Source: Janthinobacterium lividum (lineage in GTDB: Bacteria > Pseudomonadota > Gammaproteobacteria > Burkholderiales > Burkholderiaceae_D). From it: a stretch of 64,000 bases of DNA. The notes beneath the pieces are model-generated. The model did not search any database. It was not told the DNA's origin and saw only the letters and a list, made by a program, of their open reading frames with translations. Shown in pieces: positions 57,873 to 64,000 of the stretch; positions within the stretch are counted from its first letter, which is position 1, and each line of letters opens with the position of its first letter. The stretch spans positions 98,129 to 162,128 of the forward strand of contig NZ_JAAOLY010000015.1 in the NCBI RefSeq assembly GCF_011601275.1. Reading direction: 5' to 3'. Position numbers and translations under genes: made by a program.

Positions 57873-60800
57873 TTACCTGAGCGGCATGGCGATGCCGAAC
57901 ATGACCGACTGGGTACGCCCGCTATCGATATTCAGATTGCTGTTGTAGTCCAGGGTGATCGTCATGCCGTTCGACAGCAGCAGTTTCACGCCCAGGCCCG
58001 CCGCCCAGTTGCCCGTCTGTTGCGGCACCGTGCGGATCACGTACACGGGGCCGTCGGCCACCAGGTCGGCATACGCCAGGCGCGCATCGTCGGCGCCCTG
58101 GAACTGATGCCGGTACTCGAGCCGCGCACGCGGGAACCACGTGCCCAGGCCGCCCACATAGATGCCTTCGGCGCGCACACCGAGCGCGCCGATGCGCGAG
58201 CGCACGGTCTGCTTGAAGTAGCTCAGGGCGTTGATGCCGGCCGCCTTCTCCGTGTACGGATCGAGCTTGGCCGACATCAGTTCCACGCGGCCATACGGCG
58301 ACCACATCCAGGTGTCATGGCGCATCTCGATGCCGCCCACCAGCGCGCCGAACACTTGTTTGCCGTCGCGCTCGCCGGTGGCGAAACCGCTGCCATCGGC
58401 GAGGTAGCGCGAAGCGTCGTACTGCAAGGTGCCGTAGCCGAGCACGCCGTCGAGGAAGACGCCCTTGCTCGGACGCAGGCTGCCATACACGGCCGCCACG
58501 GCGCTGTCGGCCGTGCTGCGGCTGCCGTTCTGGCCCACGTCGCTGCGGTCATGGCTGAAGCCGGCACCCACGCCCAGGGTCGCCAGGTCGCTGAGGCGGT
58601 AATCGCCCCCCACGCTCACGCCGTTGGTACGGAAACGGAAGCCCGTGTCGCGGCCATTCACATAGTGCTGGCCGAAGTCGACGGCGCCACCGAGCCACAG
58701 AGCCAGCGCCTGCTTCTGCGTATCGGGCTTTTGCGGCATGTCCGGCAAGCCGCTGGTGGCGCCGCTGACGTCCACCTGCTGCCGTTCATCGCTGCTGAAA
58801 CCAGCGCCTGGCTGGCGCAAGGCCGCCTTGCGCATGAACGGTTTCACGGCCGTGCCGAATACGCGGTCCGCTTCGTCCGCCTGCCAGCGCGCCAGCGCCG
58901 CCGTCGGATTGCCGCTGTCGTTTGGCGGCGTCAGGCTCAGGCCGAAGCTGGAACGTCCCCAGCCATCGCCATGCAGGCTTTCCAGGCGTTGCGTGAAGTT
59001 CGACAGCTGTGCGCTGGCGAAACGCCGCGCCGCGTCCGCTTGCGCCGCCTGCAGGCCGATCACTTCCGGATCGACCGACGGGTCGCGCCGCGCAGTCACG
59101 GTCACGTTGACGACACCCGGTTTCGAGGTGGCATACGCATTGCTCAGGGTGTAGCTGACGACGGCCGCGCCGGCGAACTTGCCCGAGGCCGCAAAGCTCA
59201 GCTGGTACGACGGCTTGCCGGCCGTGCCCACGTCGCGCACCACCACCTTGCCCGCTTCCGCCGGCGCCACGCTCAGCACATTGGCCGCCGTGAACGGGCC
59301 ACCCGTGGCGCCCGCCGTCAGGTCGACATTGACCGTCAGGCCGGCCACCACCGTGACGCTCTGGCTGAGCACTTGCGGCATCGGATTGACGGTAATCGTC
59401 GAGGTCACCGGCGCCGACGTGCCGAAGGCGTTCGACACGGTATAGCCGATGCGGATCTCGCCGCTGGTGTTGATGCCTGGCGTGTAGACGATGTCCATGC
59501 CGTTGACCACCGCCGTGCCGCTGGCAGGTTGCGTCGTGATGGCCACGGCCGTGAACGGCCCGCCCGTGGCGCCTTCGGCCACATGCAGGGTCACCGGCGT
59601 GCCGGCCAGGACCGTGGCTGTCTTGGCCACCGGCACGGGCACGGGCCGCGGCGCCACCGTCACGCTGACCGTGGCGGGGGCGGAGGTGCCGCCCGGACCC
59701 GTCGCCGTGTAGCTGAAGGCGTCCGGACCGAAGTAGTTGGCATTCGGCACATACATCACCTTGAAGGCGCGATTGCCTCCCCCCGCCGCGCCGCTCGACA
59801 CCACCGTGACGGTCCCATGCTGCGGCGGCGTGACGATGGTCACTGCCGTGATCGGGCTGCCATCCGTGGAAGCGATGGTCAAACTCACTTCCTGGTTGGC
59901 CGAGGTCGTCGCCGTTTCATTGGCCACCGGCGGCGGCGCCTGGTTCACCAGCAGGGTCAAGGCTTGCTGCACCGTGAACTGGTGCGCGTCCTTCGCTTGC
60001 AAGGTGAAGTTGTAGCTGCCCGCCACCGTCGGCGTGCCGCTCAACACACCGCTCGCCGCATCGAGCACCAGGCCCGCCGGCAAGGCGCCGCCGCTCACCG
60101 CATACGCATACGGCGCCACGCCGCCGCCAGCCGTGAATGGCTGGCTGTACGCGTCGCCGGCGCGGATCGCCGCCAGGCTGGCCGGCGTCAGGCTCAAGGT
60201 GGGCGCAGCGACGGCCAGGGTGTAGCTGTTGGTGGCGCTGAATGGCGCACCCGCACCCGTGCTGCTGTCGGTGACCTGGATGCTGAGCGGGAAGCTGCCG
60301 GCCACATTGGTGGTGCCGGACAGCACGCCGGTCGCCGCATTCAAGGTCAAGCCGGCAGGCAAGGCGCCGCTGCTGATGCTGAAGGTATGTGGCGCCGTGC
60401 CGCCCGCCGCCGTCAGGGTTGCGCTATAAGCCGCTTCCGCCGTTGGATTGGGCAGGCTGGCTGGCGTCAGGCTGACCGTGGCCGAAGCGACCGTCAGCGT
60501 ATAGCTTTGCGTGCCGGTGAACTGGTGCGCATCTTCCGCTTGCACGGTCAAGGTAAAACTGCCGGCCGCCGTCGGCGTACCGCTGAGCAAACCGCCGCCG
60601 CTCAGTGTCAGGCCCGCTGGCAGGCTGCCGCTCGATACCGTATAGGCATACGGAGCGACGCCGCCGCTGGCCGTCAATTGCTGGCTGTATGCCGTGGCCA
60701 CTTTCGGCGCCGGCAAGGTTGCCGGGGCCACCGTGATGGCGGGCGCGGCAACGCTCAAGGTATAGCTGTTGGTGGCACTGAATGGCGCCCCCGCACCCGT

Positions 60801-63800
60801 GCTGCTGTCCTTGACCTGGATGCTGACGGGGAAGCTGCCGGCCACATTGGTCGTCCCCGACACCACGCCCGTGGATGCGTTCAGGCTCAAGCCGGCCGGC
60901 AGGTTGCCACTGCTGATGCTGAAGGTATATGGCGCCGTGCCGCCCATCACCGCCAGAGGCGCGGAATATGCCGCTTCCGCTGTCGCATTGGGCAAGGTGG
61001 CTGGCGTCAGGCTGATATTGGCCGACGACACAGCCAGGGTATAGCTGCGCGTGCCGGTGAACTGGTGCGCATCGGCCGCTTGCACCGTGAAGGTAAAGCT
61101 GCCGGCTGCTGTCGGGGTGCCGCTGAGCAAACCACTGCCGCTCAGGGTGAGGCCCACTGGCAGGCTGCCGCTCGATACCGTATAGGCATACGGAGCGACG
61201 CCGCCGCTGGCCGCCAATTGCTGGCTATATGCCGTGCCCGCTTTCGGTGCCGCCAGCGAGCCTGGCGTCACCGAAATTACGGGAGCGGCGACTGCCAAGG
61301 TATAGCTGCTGGTGGTGCTGAACGGCGCCCCTGTCCCCGTGCTGCTGTCGGTGACCTTGATGCTGACCGGGAAGCTGCCGGCCACATTGGTCGTCCCCGA
61401 CACGACGCCGGTGGATGCATTCAGAGTCAAGCCGGAAGGCAGGCCGCCGCTGCTGATGCTGAAGGTATATGGCGCCTTGCCGCCCGCCGCCGTCAGGGTT
61501 GCCGTGTAGGCCGCTTCCGCCGTCGCATCGGGCAGGGCCGATGGCGTCAGGCTGATACTGGGGATGCCCACTGCGACCGTGATGGTCGCCGGCGCCGAAG
61601 TGCCGCTGGCATTCTTGGCCGTATAGGTGAAGCTGTCGCTACCACTATACCCGGCTGTCGGCATATAAGTGATGCTGGCGCCATTGGCCGTCGCCGTGCC
61701 ATGCACAGCAGCGGATGCCACTGCCACCGAGGTCACCGGGCCGCCGCTCAGGTTCAAGGCAATCGCCGTGGCGCCGCTGCCATACGCCACGCTGACGCTA
61801 ACGTCACCGGCAACAGGTACAGCAACGGCCACGGTGCCCGAATAGCTGATCTGCGCTTTGAACGGCGCACCTGTCCCCGTGCTGCTGTCAGTCACGGTGA
61901 CGGTAAAGTTGTATGCGCCAGCCGTGGTAGGCGTGCCCGACAAGGTGCCGTTCGCCGCCAGCGTCAAGCCCGCGGGTGCATTGCCGGTGGTGATGTCATA
62001 GCCATACGTGGCCGTCCCGCCAGTAGTGGTGATACTGTCGCTGAAGGCAACGCCCACCATCATCGCCGGCAGGGCTGTCGGCGCGATGACGAGCGTCGGC
62101 GCCGCCACCGTCAGCGTATAGGCCTGCGAACCGGAATACGGGCCGCTGCCCGTCGAACTATCCTTCGCACGCGCGGTGAAGTTGAAGGTGCCGGCCGCCG
62201 TCGGCGTACCCGACAGCACACCGCCGCTGGACAAGCTTATACCGGGCGGCAAGGTACCACCTGGGACGATATCGTAGGTATAGCTCGCCTTGCCGCCCGA
62301 AGCCGTCAAGGTCTGGCTGTATGCCGTACCGACGATTGCGCCAGCCACGCTGGTCGGCGCAAGCGTCACCGTCGGCGCGCTGACCGTAATCGTCACGGTG
62401 GCCGAGTTCGAGATACCAGTGCCGTTGCTGGCCGTGTAGGTAAAGCTGTCGCTGCCGCCAAAGCCTGCCGCCGGCGTATAGGTGATGCCGGTGCCATTGG
62501 CCGTTGCCGTGCCATTCAAAGCAGCAGACGCCACGGCCACCGAGGTTGCCGCGCCACCACTCAGATTCAGGGTGATCGCAGTAGCGCCGCTGCCGTACGC
62601 CACCGTCGCGCTGACATCACCGGCAACGGGCACGGCGATAAAGGTGAACCTGTCCGCTGGTATGGCGGCGCTGGTGCCACCCGCGGTAGTGATGCGCACA
62701 TCGACCGTGCCCGTGCCGGCAGGCGCCATCGCCGTGATCTGCGTGGCGCTGTTGACGGTGAAGCCCGTCGCTGCCGTGGCGCCGAAGGTCACCGCCGTCG
62801 TGCCGCTAAAACCCGTACCGGTAATGGTGACAGTGCTGCCGCCAGTGGCCGGGCCGGCCGTGGGCGAAATGCTCGTCACCGCCGGCGCCGCCACAAAAGT
62901 AAATTGGTCCGCCGCGCTGGTGGCACTGGTCCCGCCAGACGTGGTGACGCGTACGTCGACCGTGCCGGAGCTGCCAGCTGGCGCCGTAGCCGTGATCTGT
63001 GTAGCGCTGTTGACTGTGAACCCGGTCGCTGCCGTGGCACCGAAGGTTACCGCCGTCGTGCCGCTAAAACCCGTGCCGGTGATGGTGACCGTGGTGCCGC
63101 CCGTCGCAGGACCTGAAGTCGGCGAAATGCTCGTCACTGCTGGCGCCGCCACGTAGGTAAATTGATCGTTTGCACTGGTGTTGCTGGTGCCACCCGCTGA
63201 AGTGACGCGCACGTCGACCGTGCCCGCGCTGCCTGCTGGCGCCGTGGCCGTGATTTGCGTGGCGCTGTTGACGGTAAAGCCATTCGCTGCCGTGGCGCCG
63301 AACGTCACCGCCGTCGTGCCGCTAAAGCCGGTGCCTGTAATGATGACCGTGGTGCCGCCGGCAGTTGTGCCGGAGGTTGGCGAAATACTGCTCACCACCG
63401 GCTTTGCCACATAGGTAAATTGATCGGCGGCGCTGGTGGCGCTGGTGCCGCCCGTCGTGGTCACACGCACATCGACCGTGCCCGTGCCGGCTGGCGCCGT
63501 GGCAGTAATCTGCGTGGCGCTGTTGACGGCAAAACCTGTGGCTGCCGTGGCGCCGAAGGTCACCGCCGTCGTGCCGCTAAAACCCGTACCGGTAATGGTG
63601 ACAGTACTGCCGCCAGTGGCCGGGCCGGCCGTGGGCGAAATGCTCGTCACCGCCGGCGCCGCCACAAAAGTAAATTGGTCCGCCGCGCTGGTGGCACTGG
63701 TCCCGCCAGGCGTGGTGACGCGTACGTCGACCGTGCCGGAGCTGCCAGCTGGCGCCGTGGCTGTGATCTGCGTGGCGCTGTTGACTGTGAAGCCGGTCGC

Positions 63801-64000
63801 TGCCGTGGCGCCGAAGGTTACCGCCGTCGTGCCGCTAAAACCCGTGCCGGTGATGGTAACCGTGGTGCCGCCGGTCGCAGGACCTGAAGTCGGCGAAATG
63901 CTCGTCACTGCTGGCGCCGCCACGTAGGTAAATTGATCGTTTGCACTGGTGTTGCTGGTGCCACCCGCTGAAGTGACGCGCACGTCGACCGTGCCCGCGC
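57873..64000 (-). CDS. Giant Ig-repeat autotransporter adhesin, C-terminal part
   Basis: At least 2,040 residues are visible; the N-terminus lies beyond the right edge. From N to C the visible part contains at least five IPT/TIG domains of 85-86 residues (62637-63920), a cadherin-like domain (VPVAGDVSATVAYGSGA...), and two putative-Ig domains. A second cadherin-like domain follows, then six alternating putative-Ig (He_PIG-like) domains (about 59960-61560) and three more cadherin-like domains. A linker and a C-terminal autotransporter beta-barrel of about 290 residues (57873-58730) complete it. The passenger is therefore a chain of Ig-like folds and not the usual beta-helix. The last residues are FGIAMPLR, without the usual final aromatic. 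It is likely a surface adhesin or biofilm protein. Confidence 0.9.
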   Translation of the reverse strand, partial: AGTVDVRVTSAGGTSNTSANDQFTYVAAPAVTSISPTSGPATGGTTVTITGTGFSGTTAVTFGATAATGFTVNSATQITATAPAGSSGTVDVRVTTPGGTSATSAADQFTFVAAPAVTSISPTAGPATGGSTVTITGTGFSGTTAVTFGATAATGFAVNSATQITATAPAGTGTVDVRVTTTGGTSATSAADQFTYVAKPVVSSISPTSGTTAGGTTVIITGTGFSGTTAVTFGATAANGFTVNSATQITATAPAGSAGTVDVRVTSAGGTSNTSANDQFTYVAAPAVTSISPTSGPATGGTTVTITGTGFSGTTAVTFGATAATGFTVNSATQITATAPAGSSGTVDVRVTTSGGTSATSAADQFTFVAAPAVTSISPTAGPATGGSTVTITGTGFSGTTAVTFGATAATGFTVNSATQITAMAPAGTGTVDVRITTAGGTSAAIPADRFTFIAVPVAGDVSATVAYGSGATAITLNLSGGAATSVAVASAALNGTATANGTGITYTPAAGFGGSDSFTYTASNGTGISNSATVTITVSAPTVTLAPTSVAGAIVGTAYSQTLTASGGKASYTYDIVPGGTLPPGISLSSGGVLSGTPTAAGTFNFTARAKDSSTGSGPYSGSQAYTLTVAAPTLVIAPTALPAMMVGVAFSDSITTTGGTATYGYDITTGNAPAGLTLAANGTLSGTPTTAGAYNFTVTVTDSSTGTGAPFKAQISYSGTVAVAVPVAGDVSVSVAYGSGATAIALNLSGGPVTSVAVASAAVHGTATANGASITYMPTAGYSGSDSFTYTAKNASGTSAPATITVAVGIPSISLTPSALPDATAEAAYTATLTAAGGKAPYTFSISSGGLPSGLTLNASTGVVSGTTNVAGSFPVSIKVTDSSTGTGAPFSTTSSYTLAVAAPVISVTPGSLAAPKAGTAYSQQLAASGGVAPYAYTVSSGSLPVGLTLSGSGLLSGTPTAAGSFTFTVQAADAHQFTGTRSYTLAVSSANISLTPATLPNATAEAAYSAPLAVMGGTAPYTFSISSGNLPAGLSLNASTGVVSGTTNVAGSFPVSIQVKDSSTGAGAPFSATNSYTLSVAAPAITVAPATLPAPKVATAYSQQLTASGGVAPYAYTVSSGSLPAGLTLSGGGLLSGTPTAAGSFTLTVQAEDAHQFTGTQSYTLTVASATVSLTPASLPNPTAEAAYSATLTAAGGTAPHTFSISSGALPAGLTLNAATGVLSGTTNVAGSFPLSIQVTDSSTGAGAPFSATNSYTLAVAAPTLSLTPASLAAIRAGDAYSQPFTAGGGVAPYAYAVSGGALPAGLVLDAASGVLSGTPTVAGSYNFTLQAKDAHQFTVQQALTLLVNQAPPPVANETATTSANQEVSLTIASTDGSPITAVTIVTPPQHGTVTVVSSGAAGGGNRAFKVMYVPNANYFGPDAFSYTATGPGGTSAPATVSVTVAPRPVPVPVAKTATVLAGTPVTLHVAEGATGGPFTAVAITTQPASGTAVVNGMDIVYTPGINTSGEIRIGYTVSNAFGTSAPVTSTITVNPMPQVLSQSVTVVAGLTVNVDLTAGATGGPFTAANVLSVAPAEAGKVVVRDVGTAGKPSYQLSFAASGKFAGAAVVSYTLSNAYATSKPGVVNVTVTARRDPSVDPEVIGLQAAQADAARRFASAQLSNFTQRLESLHGDGWGRSSFGLSLTPPNDSGNPTAALARWQADEADRVFGTAVKPFMRKAALRQPGAGFSSDERQQVDVSGATSGLPDMPQKPDTQKQALALWLGGAVDFGQHYVNGRDTGFRFRTNGVSVGGDYRLSDLATLGVGAGFSHDRSDVGQNGSRSTADSAVAAVYGSLRPSKGVFLDGVLGYGTLQYDASRYLADGSGFATGERDGKQVFGALVGGIEMRHDTWMWSPYGRVELMSAKLDPYTEKAAGINALSYFKQTVRSRIGALGVRAEGIYVGGLGTWFPRARLEYRHQFQGADDARLAYADLVADGPVYVIRTVPQQTGNWAAGLGVKLLLSNGMTITLDYNSNLNIDSGRTQSVMFGIAMPLR
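59960..61560 (-). repeat. Alternating A-B Ig-domain repeats, about 540-bp period
   Basis: Two domain types alternate three times: A (x-E-A-A-Y-x-A-x-L ... ISSGxLPAGLTLNA) and B (AYSQQLTASGG ... DAHQFTGTQSYTL). The marker 'GTGAACTGGTGCGC' recurs near 59974, 60517 and 61057, giving periods of 543 and 540 bases. Confidence 0.85.
62637..64000 (-). repeat. IPT/TIG repeats in a 771-bp higher-order array
   Basis: Domain units of 258, 255 and 258 bases (types A, B, C) make a 771-base block that repeats almost unchanged. For example, ACCTGAAGTCGGCGAAATG occurs at 63111 and again at 63882. The array continues past the window edge. Confidence 0.92.

Noticed and set aside
58020..63116. A 1,698-codon open frame on the plus strand across the autotransporter gene
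   Set aside because: It is antisense to a clearly coding, domain-structured gene; its translation is Arg/Ala/Gly-rich without any domain. Repetitive high-GC coding sequence keeps the opposite frame open.
62637..64000. Regularly spaced repeats that might suggest a CRISPR array
   Set aside because: Units are 255-258 bases, continuous and in frame with IPT domains; there are no short repeats with unique spacers and no cas genes.

Overview
This window is high-GC chromosomal DNA from a betaproteobacterium. It is most likely Oxalobacteraceae of the Janthinobacterium/Duganella/Massilia type. The evidence is the gene order sdhCDAB-sdhE-gltA beside odhA-odhB-lpdA, a GntR regulator divergent from mdh, betaproteobacterial families (DUF2863-like, DUF3563-like), and a lipoprotein chitinase, a habit common in this family. 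The species assignment is inference; no rRNA or tRNA gene is present to anchor it.

Left part (1-15.7 kb, all minus strand). A truncated cupin-like protein and a secreted two-CBM GH18 chitinase suggest the edge of a chitin-utilisation locus. Next come rlmD and the classic stationary-phase block surE-pcm-nlpD-rpoS. Between surE and a DinG/YoaA-type iron-sulphur helicase sits the most unusual gene pair here: a TIR-domain protein followed 19 bp later by a KGGTGR-variant MinD-like ATPase fused to kinesin-light-chain-type TPRs. This is a candidate NTP-dependent conflict or immunity module. A YdcH-like protein, a coiled-coil lipoprotein and zapE follow.

Central part (15.8-37 kb) is a near-complete TCA-cycle supercluster: lpdA, a PspC/SHOCT membrane protein, odhB, odhA, gltA, sdhE, sdhBADC and a HutC-type GntR regulator on the minus strand, then mdh, a CitE-like lyase, a secreted unknown protein and acnA on the plus strand. 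A four-gene accessory block interrupts it between odhA and gltA: a LysR regulator, a degenerate truncated MBL-fold protein, a flavodoxin-fold oxidoreductase and an HxlR regulator. A perfect 16-bp palindrome lies between gntR and mdh and is the best candidate operator for the local regulator.

Right part (37-52 kb) holds a DUF2863-like gene, a pair of REP-like palindromes, a CYTH enzyme, an M14 carboxypeptidase, a TetR regulator, a succinyl-CoA:acetate CoA-transferase with divergent LysR, a FucP/NagP-type sugar transporter with a LacI-type operator, and a lactate module: permease lctP, lutABC with 4-bp overlaps, and divergent lldR.

From 52 to 64 kb are envelope and sensing genes: a TorF-type porin, a chemoreceptor with a CheR-tether-like C-terminus, a lipoprotein, a small acyl-CoA dehydrogenase-like protein, and the C-terminal 2,000+ residues of a giant Ig-repeat autotransporter adhesin. 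That gene carries two kinds of higher-order tandem repeat (771 bp and about 540 bp) and runs off the right edge.
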